DNA of 64,000 bases. Source: a bacterium. GTDB lineage: Bacteria > BMS3Abin14. Below are positions 29,068 to 37,842 of the stretch, in pieces (position 1 is the stretch's first letter; each line of letters begins with the position of its first letter). The notes under the pieces were generated by a model. That model was not told the origin of the DNA, did no database searches, and was given only the letters and a program-made list of their open reading frames with translations. The stretch spans positions 2,057,855 through 2,121,854 of the forward strand of contig CP070719.1 of the NCBI GenBank assembly GCA_020350725.1, read 5' to 3'. Position numbers and translations under genes: made by a program.

Positions 29068-29954
29068 CTGGAGAATCTCCCTACGGAGGCAAGGCTGCCG
29101 AGCCCTCCCAGGAGCATGCCCCCGATGAGTATTCCCGCTATGGTTCCGGTGGGGAGAAAGTCCACTGAGGCCATCCCCAGTGCCTGGAAGAAGGCCGGAT
29201 CCAGCTGCGAAGACATGAACCGGAAAGCGAAGATGAGCAGGGCAATGGACACGAGTGATCCTGCTGCGCCCTGAATGAGTCCCTCGATGAGAAAAGGTGT
29301 CCTGATGAACCATTCCGTCGCCCCCACCATGCGCATGATCTCAAGCTCATCCTTCCGCGCCATCACGGTGAGTTTGATGGTATTGGATATGATGAAGATC
29401 GCTGCCAGGGAGAGGATCCCGCCGAGGATTGCGGCGCCGAGGTTCAACGCCGACACAGCCCGTTCGAGCCTCTGTATCCAGTCCTGACCATAGGTGATCT
29501 CCTCGATAATGGGATCATCGCCTATTCTCGAAAGAATGGCATAGATCCCTTCCGCGCTTCGAAAGGATGTCTGAGGGGTCAGACGCAGGCTGGCCGGTAT
29601 GGGGTGTTCCTCGAGGCCATCCAGGAGATCGTCCTCCTCCTGGAGCATGGCCCGGAATTCCTCCAGGGCCTGGTCCTTCGTGACGAAGGTGACCGACTCG
29701 ACCTCGGGAAACGAGGCGAGAGAGTCCTGAAGAGCGTGGATATCAGCCAGGTCGGCCCCGTCTCTGACGTAAATGGTGATGCGGACTTCGGTCCTCCACC
29801 GGTCGATGACCCTGTCAAGGTTGTGCGTGAGGAGCAGGTAGCCCCCCACGAGGAAGAGGCTCAGGGCGATGATCCCTGTCGTGATGGTGCTCACGACCCA
29901 GCTCTGGCGGAGGTTGTTAAGGGCCCTGATCAGTGAGGAAATGAGGCGGGTCAA
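29064..29954 (-). CDS. ftsX: Cell division protein FtsX
   Basis: 296 residues. ABC-like permease of the divisome that relays FtsE ATP hydrolysis to EnvC. A first membrane segment near 22-45 is followed by an extracytoplasmic loop with TIYVRDGADLADI and VTKDQALEEFRAML. Three C-terminal segments follow, with ISNTIKLTVMARKDELEIMR. I chose TTG 29954, with GGAGGGG about 9 nt upstream and overlap with the ftsE stop (TTGA). Confidence 0.92.
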   Translation of the reverse strand: MTRLISSLIRALNNLRQSWVVSTITTGIIALSLFLVGGYLLLTHNLDRVIDRWRTEVRITIYVRDGADLADIHALQDSLASFPEVESVTFVTKDQALEEFRAMLQEEDDLLDGLEEHPIPASLRLTPQTSFRSAEGIYAILSRIGDDPIIEEITYGQDWIQRLERAVSALNLGAAILGGILSLAAIFIISNTIKLTVMARKDELEIMRMVGATEWFIRTPFLIEGLIQGAAGSLVSIALLIFAFRFMSSQLDPAFFQALGMASVDFLPTGTIAGILIGGMLLGGLGSLASVGRFSR

Positions 29955-30619
29955 GGCGTTGTTCCCCCTCGGAGGATCCTCCCACCCTCCAGTTGGATCA
30001 TCCTCTTGCCCAGCGAGTGAACCATTTCCAGATTGTGGGTGGCGACTACGACAGTCGTTCCCCTTGCATTCACGTCCGTGAAGATCTCCATGATCCGCCT
30101 GCTCGCCTCGGCATCCAGACTGCCCGTCGGTTCGTCTGCGATGAGGATAAGCGGTTCGTTGACGAGGGCTCGGGCAATAGCCACTCTCTGCTGCTCGCCT
30201 CCCGAGAGGGTGAGGGGGTTGGCCCTCATCTTGTGGTGGATCCCCAGCCGCTTGAGCATCAGCCACACCCGGCGGCCGATATCCCTTCTGGGGATGCCGA
30301 GGACTTCGAGGGCCAGGGCGACATTCTCGAAAACGTTTCTGTTCGGGAGGAGTTTGAAATCCTGAAAGACGACCCCTATTTCACGCCTGAGGACGGGTAT
30401 CTTTGCCGCGGGAAGCCTGGCGATATTCCGTCCGTGAACCAGGACCTGACCGCTGGTGGGACGCTCGTCGGCGAAGATCAGTTTCAGGAGGGTGCTCTTG
30501 CCTGCCCCGCTCGGTCCCGTTATAAAGACGAAGTCACCTTTCGGGACATGAAGATTGGTGTCCTGAAGGGCGGGGACGTCTTTCTGGTACCATTTGCTGA
30601 CGTGAAAGAGCTGGATCAT
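29951..30619 (-). CDS. ftsE: Cell division ATP-binding protein FtsE
   Basis: 222 residues. Walker A is [11 protein letters not shown], the signature is [14 protein letters not shown] and Walker B is [13 protein letters not shown]. The N-terminal [12 protein letters not shown] and [18 protein letters not shown] are typical FtsE. It is the first gene of the ftsE-ftsX-envC set. Confidence 0.96.
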   Translation of the reverse strand: MIQLFHVSKWYQKDVPALQDTNLHVPKGDFVFITGPSGAGKSTLLKLIFADERPTSGQVLVHGRNIARLPAAKIPVLRREIGVVFQDFKLLPNRNVFENVALALEVLGIPRRDIGRRVWLMLKRLGIHHKMRANPLTLSGGEQQRVAIARALVNEPLILIADEPTGSLDAEASRRIMEIFTDVNARGTTVVVATHNLEMVHSLGKRMIQLEGGRILRGGTTP

Positions 30620-30668
30620 GGGTTGGGGTAGAAAATGAAGGGCAAGGACGGGCTTATCGGCAGGCCGA

Positions 30669-31217
30669 TCATTCCTCCTCCACCTCGGACGCCAGATATT
30701 CGAGAATTACCTGGTCGAGGTTCTTCTCCCTGAAGGTTTCCCCGGGTTTCGGCGCGAGGCTCTGGGACGCCTGACCTGAGCCAGACGGCGGCGGCCCCGG
30801 CGTTTTTTGGCCTGGAGGACCTGCATTGAGCGCCGGTTCCGGTGGGGAGGGGAGCGTACCTGAAGGTAGCTCCCGGGGAGAAACGCTCTCGGCTGTCCGA
30901 TCTCCTGACGGGAGAGACGGCCCCTCCGATCGTTCCGGGGAAGAGGTCCCTTGCGGAGGACCTGCCGTTGCGGACAGACTTCCATTCTTGACCGCCTTGA
31001 TCATGGCATGGTGCTGATCCTCCAGTATCTTCCTGAGCTCCGACATAAAACCCTCGGTGCCGACGATCTGGGCATAGCTCGTTTTCTTGGAGGCGAGAAT
31101 CCTGCCTCCCTGATAGACGAGGCTGACGATGAAGGGGTTATTCTCTCCTCCGTCCTCCGTCTGGATGTGATAGGTTTTTCCCTGGTGCGTAATGTCTGTG
31201 TTGTAGCCTGTGAGCAT
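30669..31217 (-). CDS. Conserved hypothetical protein with Pro/Ser-rich tail
   Basis: 182 residues. The N-terminal 80 residues (GYNTDITHQGKTYHIQTEDGG, NPFIVSLVYQGGRILASKKTSY) form a beta-rich domain that I recognise as recurring in deltaproteobacterial-type genomes without an assigned function. Residues about 80-160 are a low-complexity Pro/Ser/Gly linker. The last 20 residues (NLDQVILEYLASEVEEE) are a short acidic helix. It ends 50 nt before ftsE. There is no signal peptide, so it should be cytoplasmic. Confidence 0.7.
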   Translation of the reverse strand: MLTGYNTDITHQGKTYHIQTEDGGENNPFIVSLVYQGGRILASKKTSYAQIVGTEGFMSELRKILEDQHHAMIKAVKNGSLSATAGPPQGTSSPERSEGPSLPSGDRTAESVSPRELPSGTLPSPPEPALNAGPPGQKTPGPPPSGSGQASQSLAPKPGETFREKNLDQVILEYLASEVEEE

Positions 31218-31288
31218 GGCTGTCGGCCCGTCCTCCGTGATCTCATCGTTACCGCAATTGAGTAATTATATATCTCCCACCGCTTACT

Positions 31289-32218
31289 TCAAGACCTTTG
31301 AGCAGCTTTGCTGCCACCGTAATCCAGGAGATCACCGACGACGATCTGGGCAACGGGTGACAGGCTTCGGAAGGTGGGGGTGACCAGAAAGAATCCCCTT
31401 CGAATATCCATGCCTTCGATCTCAAGGCGAGCCAGGCGTCCCTCTGAGAGTTCCTTTTCAACCGTAAGACGGGACAGGAAACCCGCTCCCATACCGGCAA
31501 GGACCCCCTCCACAACGGCCCTCGTGCTTCCAAGCGTAGCCGACCACTTGATGCCGTCGGGGCTCAGACCCGCCCTCTTCAGGTAACGCTCCACCGTCAA
31601 CTGGGTGCCGGAGCCTGCTTCACGCCGGATCAGGGGCAGATCAGCGAGGTCGTTCAGGCTGAGGCGGGAGGGGATACTCTCCCCGTCACCGGGATCTGAG
31701 TCGGCTCTGACGAGGATGATCTCGTCCTTGACCAGCAGTTTCGATGTCAGGGCAGAGTGCGACGATTCGGTGCCCGAGACCCCGATCGCAGCATCCCCGG
31801 ACGCCACCCTCTCCATGACCATCTGAGAGTCCCCCACGGTCAGGGTGAGTTCCACCTGAGGGTATTCCCTGGCAAATCCGGCAAGCCACCGGGGAAGGAG
31901 ATATTCGCCCGGTACGGTACTGGCAGCGATGCTGACCCGACCCTTGACCTCGCCGAGGTATGTCTGGACGGCTTCGAGGGACTGGTCGCACAGATCGAGG
32001 ATCCTTCGGGCGTAATCGGCAAAGACGACTCCGGCTGGCGTCAGGGTGACGGCCTTGCCGGCCCGGTCGAGCAGCCTGACGCCGATCTCGTCCTCCAGAT
32101 TCCGGATGTGAGTGCTCAGGGTGGGCTGGGTGATCCGTGCTTCCCTGGCGGCCTTCGAAAATCCCCCGTGTCTGGCTACCAGCATGAGTGCCCTGATCTG
32201 TCTGAGGTCGAAGCTCAT
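31289..32218 (-). CDS. LysR-family regulator, resembling the selenium-metabolism-associated group
   Basis: 309 residues. A winged helix is at 1-60 (GGFSKAAREARITQPTLSTHIRNLEDEIGVRLLDR) and a CysB/CbbR-type effector domain is at about 90-300. The stretch VSIAASTVPGEYLLPRWL and RREAGSGTQLTVERYL resembles LysR proteins annotated as selenium-metabolism-associated. That link is from memory and unverified, but it fits the selC and UGA gene in this window. It overlaps metH by 4 nt (ATGA). Confidence 0.82.
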   Translation of the reverse strand: MSFDLRQIRALMLVARHGGFSKAAREARITQPTLSTHIRNLEDEIGVRLLDRAGKAVTLTPAGVVFADYARRILDLCDQSLEAVQTYLGEVKGRVSIAASTVPGEYLLPRWLAGFAREYPQVELTLTVGDSQMVMERVASGDAAIGVSGTESSHSALTSKLLVKDEIILVRADSDPGDGESIPSRLSLNDLADLPLIRREAGSGTQLTVERYLKRAGLSPDGIKWSATLGSTRAVVEGVLAGMGAGFLSRLTVEKELSEGRLARLEIEGMDIRRGFFLVTPTFRSLSPVAQIVVGDLLDYGGSKAAQRS

Positions 32219-34632
32219 GAGCCGCCGTGTGCCCCCAGGAGCTCCAGGAACCGGGTGACCGCCGCGGTCGCATCCGCCGCATAGCCGTCTGCACCGATCT
32301 CGGAGGCGAACTCCGCTGTTACTGCCGCACCACCCACGACCACAGGCATCTCAAGGCCGGCACCCCTCATGGCCTGGATGGCTTCCTTCATCTTTACCAT
32401 GGTGGTGGTCATCAGGGCCGACAGACCGACGGCATCGCACTTTTCCAGCTCGGCCTGGCGGACGATCTCCTCCGCAGGGACGTTTTTCCCCAGGTCCACC
32501 ACGGTAAATCCATGGTTTTCCAGGAGGGTGATGACGATATTTTTCCCTATATCGTGGACATCTCCTTCCACAGTCGCCATGAGGATTTTTCCCCTCGAGG
32601 CGACGTCTTCCGCCTTAAGCCTCTCTCTCACCGGCTCGAATGCGGCTTTCATCGCTTTGGCGGACATGAGAACCTGCGGGAGAAAATACTGATTGCTGGC
32701 AAACCTCTCGCCGACGACGGACATGGCTGGAATGAGGATGGTTTCCCCCAGTTCCATGGGGGCTGTTCCCCCCTCGAGCAGTTTTTTCGCCAGTTGGCCG
32801 GCTCCCTCCGGATCGCCCTCGATGACGGCTTTCCGCAGGGCCTCCTCCGAAGACATGCCTTCCCCTTTCGCCTCTCCTCCCTGTTCCTGCTCGACCGGAG
32901 AATAAAGCCTGATGTAATCCCTGGCCTGCACGTCCTGGTTCAGGATCACCCTTGACGCCGAGACAATGCCCATGGAGGTCTCGTGGAAGGGATTGATGAT
33001 CGCCGCGGAGAGCCCGGCCGATGCGGCCATGGCCAGGAAGGCGGCATTGAGGTTTTCCCTCGCCGGAAGGCCGAAAGAGACATTGCTGACGCCGAGAACG
33101 GTGTTAAGACCGAGTTCCTCCCGGACCATCCTCAGGGCGGCCAAAGTCTCGCGGACCGTTTCCTGCTCAGCCCCTGCTGCGAGGGTCAGACAATCAATGA
33201 CCAGGTCCGACGCGGGGATGCCGGATCGGACTGCGGCATCCAGGATCCTGCGGGCGATATTCAGCCTGTCCTCGGCCCTATGGGGTATGCCTGTCTCGTC
33301 CAGAGTCAGACCCAGGACAGCGGCTCCATAGCGCGCTGCCATGGGCAGGACGGCGTCGAGGCTGTCCTTCTCTCCCGTCACGGAGTTGATCAGGACCTTT
33401 CCGTCGGCGGCCTTAAGCCCCGCCTCGATGACTTCCGGTTTTGGAGAATCGATGCTCAGGGGGACCGCTGCCCCCTGCTGGACGGCGAGGACGGCTTTCC
33501 TCATGGCATGGGTCTCATCCACACCCGGAACTCCGACGTTGACATCGAGCATCTGGGCTCCCGCCTCCACCTGTCGGCGGGCTTCTTCCCGATACAGATC
33601 CAGCTTCCCCGATCGGACAGCCTCAGCGAGCGCCTTGCGGCCGGTGGGGTTGAGACGCTCACCGATGGTCCGCAGGGAGCTGTTGCCGCCGAGGAAGAGC
33701 ACCTGTCCCCTGGCCGAAAGCCTCGTCGCTCCCGGGTCCGTCAGATACCTCGCGGACCTGGAGGCCAGCCCATCCAGCTTCCCCCGGAGACGGGCGATGT
33801 GTTCCGGTGTCGTGCCGCAGCAGCCGCCAAGGATCCCCGTGCCCAAACCGAGGAAGTCCTCGGTGAAACCGGCGACCTCGTCCGGTGTCGCCGGGAAGAT
33901 CGTCCTGCCCTCCTCCAGCCGGGGCATCCCCGCGTTGGGTAGAGCCACCAGGGGGAGCTCGGTTACGGATGCCATGCGGCTGAGAACACTGAGGATGCCT
34001 TCGGGTCCCAGGCTGCAGTTAGCCCCTAAGGCGTCCACGCCAAGCGCCTCCAGGGTCACGGCCGAGGCCTCGGGGGAGCCGCCGAGCAAGGTCGCCCCAT
34101 TGGGCTCAAAAGTCATGAGGGCAACGATGGGGATGTCTCCCAACGAGCGGGCGGCGATGACACCGGCCCTGAGTTCCTTGATGTCCGTGAAGGTCTCGAA
34201 GATGATCAGGTCGGCGCCCGCGTTGACCATGGCACCGATCTGCTGTGAGAAGATGTCCAGGGCCTCCTCGAACTCCAGGTCACCCACAGGGGGGAGGAAC
34301 CGGCCCGTAGGGCCCACGCTGCCCGCCACAAAGGCCCTGTCACGGGCGGCCTCCTTCGCCACCCTGACGGCGGCCGCGTTGATCTTTTCCGTTTTGCCGG
34401 CCAGACCGAAGGACGCCAGTTTGACCCTGCTTCCACCGAAGGTATTGGTCTCGATGATGTCCACGCCGGCGTCCAGATAGGCCCGGTGCACCGCATCAAC
34501 CTCGCCGGGATGGTCCAGGTTGATGGCTTCGGGACACTGGCCGGGCTTGAGGGACCCGGCCTGCAGCATGGTCCCCATGGCGCCGTCGCAAAGCAGGGTC
34601 CTCTCCTTCAGGGCGTTTCGAAAACTATTCAT
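32215..34632 (-). CDS. metH: Cobalamin-dependent methionine synthase lacking the activation domain
   Basis: 805 residues. Homocysteine-binding domain 1-300 with zinc Cys residues in GANCSLGPE and GGCCGTTPEHI. The methyltetrahydrofolate domain is about 330-590 (GERLNPTGRKAL, LDVNVGVPGVDE). The B12 cap and Rossmann domain is about 600-805, with the cobalt-ligand motif GDVHDIGKN. The AdoMet reactivation domain of E. coli MetH is absent, as in many anaerobes. I chose ATG 34632, with GGAAGG upstream, over an earlier ATG at 34698. It is transcribed away from the aminotransferase. Confidence 0.93.
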   Translation of the reverse strand: MNSFRNALKERTLLCDGAMGTMLQAGSLKPGQCPEAINLDHPGEVDAVHRAYLDAGVDIIETNTFGGSRVKLASFGLAGKTEKINAAAVRVAKEAARDRAFVAGSVGPTGRFLPPVGDLEFEEALDIFSQQIGAMVNAGADLIIFETFTDIKELRAGVIAARSLGDIPIVALMTFEPNGATLLGGSPEASAVTLEALGVDALGANCSLGPEGILSVLSRMASVTELPLVALPNAGMPRLEEGRTIFPATPDEVAGFTEDFLGLGTGILGGCCGTTPEHIARLRGKLDGLASRSARYLTDPGATRLSARGQVLFLGGNSSLRTIGERLNPTGRKALAEAVRSGKLDLYREEARRQVEAGAQMLDVNVGVPGVDETHAMRKAVLAVQQGAAVPLSIDSPKPEVIEAGLKAADGKVLINSVTGEKDSLDAVLPMAARYGAAVLGLTLDETGIPHRAEDRLNIARRILDAAVRSGIPASDLVIDCLTLAAGAEQETVRETLAALRMVREELGLNTVLGVSNVSFGLPARENLNAAFLAMAASAGLSAAIINPFHETSMGIVSASRVILNQDVQARDYIRLYSPVEQEQGGEAKGEGMSSEEALRKAVIEGDPEGAGQLAKKLLEGGTAPMELGETILIPAMSVVGERFASNQYFLPQVLMSAKAMKAAFEPVRERLKAEDVASRGKILMATVEGDVHDIGKNIVITLLENHGFTVVDLGKNVPAEEIVRQAELEKCDAVGLSALMTTTMVKMKEAIQAMRGAGLEMPVVVGGAAVTAEFASEIGADGYAADATAAVTRFLELLGAHGGS

Positions 34633-34682
34633 TGTATCACTGCCTTCCCCTGGTCGGGCGGTCCTGACCGCCGATGAACCGT

Positions 34683-34701
34683 CTATTGATTTTATCAATA
34701 G
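34683..34701. promoter_or_regulatory. Palindromic operator-like site upstream of metH
   Basis: CTATTGAT-TTT-ATCAATAG is a perfect 8-bp inverted repeat. On the minus strand it lies just downstream of GCTATACC, a plausible -10, so it would overlap the metH transcription start. The position suits a repressor site; a hairpin role is possible. Confidence 0.5.
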
Positions 34702-34730
34702 GGTATAGCACAGATGATTCGGTTTAGAAA

Positions 34731-34840
34731 TGCAGATTCAGGACCTGAGATTCGAGATGGGAGAGTGAAAATAAGTCCGGGACCCGCCGTCAGGAACGGT
34801 TCCCGGCTCCCGGCTTCGGGATTCCGCATTCCATTTCGTC
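34731..34840. repeat. Array element 9 in the metH/aminotransferase gap
   Basis: The left arm (34731-34768) has CAGATTC, GAGATTC and GAGATGG words. The right arm (34800-34840) has CCCGGCT twice, then CGGGATT, CCGCATT and CCATTTC in 7-nt phase. The arms partly complement each other. Together with the palindrome and promoter they fill the 278-bp divergent gap. Confidence 0.5.
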
Positions 34841-34850
34841 TCCCCTTACG

Positions 34851-34879
34851 TTGACATAGTGTCGATGGTTTCTTACCAT
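34851..34879 (+). promoter_or_regulatory. Sigma-70 promoter of the aminotransferase gene
   Basis: TTGACA (34851-34856), 17-nt spacer, TACCAT (34874-34879). About 25 nt of leader would remain before the ATG at 34911, with the SD GGAG about 5 nt before it. Confidence 0.65.
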
Positions 34880-34910
34880 ACGGCAACCGTCTCTTGAGAT
34901 TGGAGAAAAT

Positions 34911-36068
34911 ATGACCTGGCAGCCGTCCGGCCGTTCGGCGGGCATTCCGCCCTTCATCGTCATGGATGTCCTGGAGCGGGCCCAGCACCTGGAGCGGGAG
35001 GGACGCTCCATCATCCACATGGAGGTCGGCGAGCCCGATTTCGACACTCCGGAATGCGTCCGCGAGGCCGCCATCAGGGCCATCAGGGAAGGTGATACCC
35101 ACTACACCCACAGCCTCGGCCTTCTCGAACTCCGCGAGGCGATCAGCGAGCACTACCGCCGCCGTTACGGGGTCGATGTCGATCCGGGAAGGATACTGGT
35201 GACGTCGGGCACTTCACCGGCCCTCTTTCTCATCTTCTCCGCACTGCTCGAGGCGGGTGACGAGGTGGTGATGACCGATCCTCACTACGCCTGTTACCCC
35301 AACTTTGTCTCCTTCCTCGGCGGGCGACCCGTCTTTCTGCCGGTTTTCGCCGAGGGAGGCTATCAGCCCGACGTGGCGGAAATGAGGAGACGGCTCGGCC
35401 CGAAGACGAAGGCCATTCTCATTAACTCCCCGGCCAACCCCACCGGGGCAGTCGTGTCTCCTCAGGCCCTGAGCGGGATCGCCTCGCTGGGGCCTCCCGT
35501 GGTATCGGACGAGATCTATCACGGCATCACCTACGGAGAGCCCGAGCACTCGGTCCTGGAATTTTCGGATGATGCCTTTGTCCTGAACGGTTTCTCCAAA
35601 CTGTACGCCATGACCGGATGGCGGCTGGGTTATGTCATAGTACCGGCACGGTTTCTCCGGCCGATGCAGAAGATGCAGCAGAATTTCTTCATCTCAGCCG
35701 GAGCGTTCGTCCAGAGGGCGGCCATTGCCGCGCTGACGGAGGCCGGCGAGGTGGTGAGGAGGATGGTCGGCATCTACGGCGAAAGGAGGGAGGTGCTCCT
35801 GAAGGGGCTGCGTGACGTGGGCTTTACCATACCGGTCGATCCCCAGGGAGCATTCTACGTTCTGGTCGACGCCCGCCACCTGGAGAGCGACTCCTACCGG
35901 CTCGCCTTCGATATTCTGGAGAGGGCCGGGGTCGCCGTCACTCCCGGGATCGACTTCGGCCAGGCCGCCGAGGGCCACCTCAGGTTCTCCTACGCCAATT
36001 CCAGGGAGAACCTCGAGGAGGGGATCCGGAGGCTGGCGGGATATATCCGGGAGGCCGGCCGTGCATGA
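34911..36068 (+). CDS. PLP-dependent class I/II aminotransferase
   Basis: 385 residues, fold type I. HMEVGEPDFDTP is the N-terminal arm. INSPANPTGAVV contains the conserved Asn, SDEIYHGITYG the PLP-nitrogen Asp and Tyr, and NGFSKLYAMTGWRLGY the Schiff-base Lys. LRFSYANSRENL carries the substrate-carboxylate Arg. It belongs to the aspartate/aromatic aminotransferase group; substrate cannot be fixed from sequence. It has its own promoter and overlaps the following lipoprotein gene by 8 nt. Confidence 0.92.
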   Translation: MTWQPSGRSAGIPPFIVMDVLERAQHLEREGRSIIHMEVGEPDFDTPECVREAAIRAIREGDTHYTHSLGLLELREAISEHYRRRYGVDVDPGRILVTSGTSPALFLIFSALLEAGDEVVMTDPHYACYPNFVSFLGGRPVFLPVFAEGGYQPDVAEMRRRLGPKTKAILINSPANPTGAVVSPQALSGIASLGPPVVSDEIYHGITYGEPEHSVLEFSDDAFVLNGFSKLYAMTGWRLGYVIVPARFLRPMQKMQQNFFISAGAFVQRAAIAALTEAGEVVRRMVGIYGERREVLLKGLRDVGFTIPVDPQGAFYVLVDARHLESDSYRLAFDILERAGVAVTPGIDFGQAAEGHLRFSYANSRENLEEGIRRLAGYIREAGRA

Positions 36069-36684
36069 TCCCCGAAGGAGGAGGCTGACGGAGGTCCTCG
36101 CCGCAGGGCTGGCGACGATCCTGTCCGTGGCGGCGTTTAACGCGTGCTCCTCCGGTCAGATTCGGGATTTCGTCCTTCGCCCCCCGACCGGTCAAGGACC
36201 CTTTCCTGAGGTGATCGTGAACGGCGTCCGGGTCGGTGCCGAATATCTGGACGACACCTCCCTCAGGGAGTACCTGCAGAGAGAGGGTCGCGAGAACCTC
36301 AACCAGGGGATCCGGGAGACCAATACCGTCCCCTTCCTGATCTCCGTCCGCAACGGAACGGAAAGCGATGTGGTCTTTGATCCGCGGGGGACACATCTGG
36401 CCGGCAGCGGCAACGTCGTGCTGAAGCCCCTGGATTACACCGACGTCTACATGCGGCTGAAACGTGGGAGGGCGCGGCAGGGCATTCTGCAGGGTCTCAA
36501 GGACATCGTCCTGAGCAGCCCTGTGTCCCTCGACCCGGGCGATAAGGTTGAAGGTTTCCTCCTCTTCGCCAGGCCGGAGGCCGTGAAGACGGAGGTCACA
36601 CTTGCTCTCGATGGGATCTACATCGACGGTGAACCCACCGAGGCCAAACTCAGCTTCGAGGCCGTCGCCCGGGAGGGTAACTGA
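36061..36684 (+). CDS. Putative exported lipoprotein
   Basis: 207 residues from GTG 36061, chosen because GGGAGG lies 6-7 nt upstream. Basic N-terminus RRRR, hydrophobic segment about 12-28 and then AFNAC, an imperfect lipobox. The mature part (VIVNGVRVGAEYLDD, NTVPFLISVRNGTESDV, VSLDPGDKVEGFLLF) looks like a beta-sandwich accessory protein. No function recognised. Overlap with the aminotransferase gene suggests co-transcription. Confidence 0.65.
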   Translation: MHDPRRRRLTEVLAAGLATILSVAAFNACSSGQIRDFVLRPPTGQGPFPEVIVNGVRVGAEYLDDTSLREYLQREGRENLNQGIRETNTVPFLISVRNGTESDVVFDPRGTHLAGSGNVVLKPLDYTDVYMRLKRGRARQGILQGLKDIVLSSPVSLDPGDKVEGFLLFARPEAVKTEVTLALDGIYIDGEPTEAKLSFEAVAREGN

Positions 36685-36693
36685 TCGGGACCC

Positions 36694-36963
36694 TCAGGAA
36701 CCCCTGACCAGTCTGAGGATTTCCAGCGCTCTGGGATCCTTGATGCAGTAGATGGACAGACCACCCTCCCGTCTCAGAGAGAGGATGCCCCTGGACCGGA
36801 GGATGCCGAGATGCTGTGAGATGTTGGACTGCTTCAGTTCCAGCTTCTCACCGATGTTGGTGACGCAGTGACCCTCCCGCTCCAGAAGTTCCATGATCCT
36901 GATCCGGGTGGGGTGCGCGAGGGCTTTGAGGTATTCGGCCTGAATGGCTCGATCCTGGTCCAT
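36694..36963 (-). CDS. ArsR-family transcriptional regulator
   Basis: 89 residues from ATG 36963, with GGAGG about 8 nt upstream; an earlier ATG at 36993 lacks that support. The winged helix is EYLKALAHPTRIRIMELLE followed by LKQSNISQHLGILRSRGIL. Two cysteines (GHCVTN and IYCIKD) could take part in metal or thiol sensing, but the classical CVC motif is absent. It converges on the lipoprotein gene with 9 nt between the stops. Effector unknown. Confidence 0.88.
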   Translation of the reverse strand: MDQDRAIQAEYLKALAHPTRIRIMELLEREGHCVTNIGEKLELKQSNISQHLGILRSRGILSLRREGGLSIYCIKDPRALEILRLVRGS

Positions 36964-37103
36964 TCCCGATTCCTCCTGATTGCTCAATGTCATAGGGATC
37001 GATCGGTACCCCTGTCCACCGCTCCTGTGCGAAGGGACCCGGGCGGTGCCTTCGCATACCCCTTTCTTAACAAATATTAGAATATAATAATAATCCTGTC
37101 AAC

Positions 37104-37130
37104 AGAAAAGCCACGCTCCGGGCGTGGCTT
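37104..37130 (-). terminator. Rho-independent terminator after tatA
   Basis: A 9-bp perfect stem AAGCCACGC/GCGTGGCTT with a 5-nt loop, followed on the minus strand by TTTTCTG. It ends the tatA transcript before the ArsR gene. On the plus strand the T-tract is poor. Confidence 0.85.
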
Positions 37131-37155
37131 ATTGATCCGGTCCGTTCGCCGACGT

Positions 37156-37353
37156 TTACCTGGTCTCTTCCCCCTCGTCCAGCTCCTTCTTCTCCGGCGT
37201 CACGTCGATCTCGTCGGCGCCGCTGGTCGCCCGTTTGAAGTTTTTGATCCCCTTACCAAGCCCGGCGCCGATCTCGGGAAGTTTTCCCGCTCCAAAGATG
37301 ACGAGGACGATCAGCAGGATAAGAATCAGTTCGGTCACGCCAAATCCAAACAT
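37156..37353 (-). CDS. tatA: Twin-arginine translocase subunit TatA
   Basis: 65 residues. One N-terminal membrane helix ([17 protein letters not shown]), the [21 protein letters not shown] hinge and amphipathic helix, and a charged tail. It forms the pore for folded-protein export. TatC is not in this window. A terminator follows 26 nt downstream. Confidence 0.95.
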   Translation of the reverse strand: MFGFGVTELILILLIVLVIFGAGKLPEIGAGLGKGIKNFKRATSGADEIDVTPEKKELDEGEETR

Positions 37354-37417
37354 CTCAAGAGCCCTCTTTGCCTAACGAGATTGCCGGCCGCCAGCGCCTG
37401 ACGTTTTCCCTTCACTG

Positions 37418-37840
37418 TCAACAGGATATCAGATCTTTTACCCGTCTGACAAGCTCTACCGGATTGGTTGATTTTGACACGTACAGTATCCTGGAGAATC
37501 CCTTCTGATGCTGCTCCCGGCCTTCATCCGGCCTTTCTTCCTTAATGGTGGAACTGTAGACGACGAGGATGCTGTCCCTCCTGTTGGGTCTGTCGTTGAC
37601 GGCAAGAAGGAAACGTGTTCCGCCGTACTCCGGCATGATCCGATCAAGGACGACGAGGTCCGGGATAATGGTGCCGTACAGTTTGAACCCCTGCCTGCCG
37701 TCCGCGGCCGTGTAACACCGGCAGCCCTCTTCGTCGAAGGCTCTGGACAGTGCCGTCCGGTAGAACTCGTCGTCATCGATGACAAGGACAACGGGGTCAC
37801 GCATGTTCCGCCGGCCGGCGGATCGTGGTGGTCGGGCCAC
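37418..37840 (-). CDS. Single-domain response-regulator receiver protein
   Basis: 140 residues from GTG 37840, where GGTGA lies 6 nt upstream; ATG 37804 (MRDPVVLVIDDD) would give the bare domain. The acidic pair is in VIDDDEFY, the phospho-acceptor Asp in LVVLDRIMP, and the Lys in YVSKSTNP. The usual Thr/Ser switch region is VVYSST. No output domain is present, and the loop before the Lys is longer than usual. The only close partner is rplC, 2 nt upstream. Confidence 0.85.
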   Translation of the reverse strand: MARPPRSAGRRNMRDPVVLVIDDDEFYRTALSRAFDEEGCRCYTAADGRQGFKLYGTIIPDLVVLDRIMPEYGGTRFLLAVNDRPNRRDSILVVYSSTIKEERPDEGREQHQKGFSRILYVSKSTNPVELVRRVKDLISC

Positions 37841-37842
37841 TG

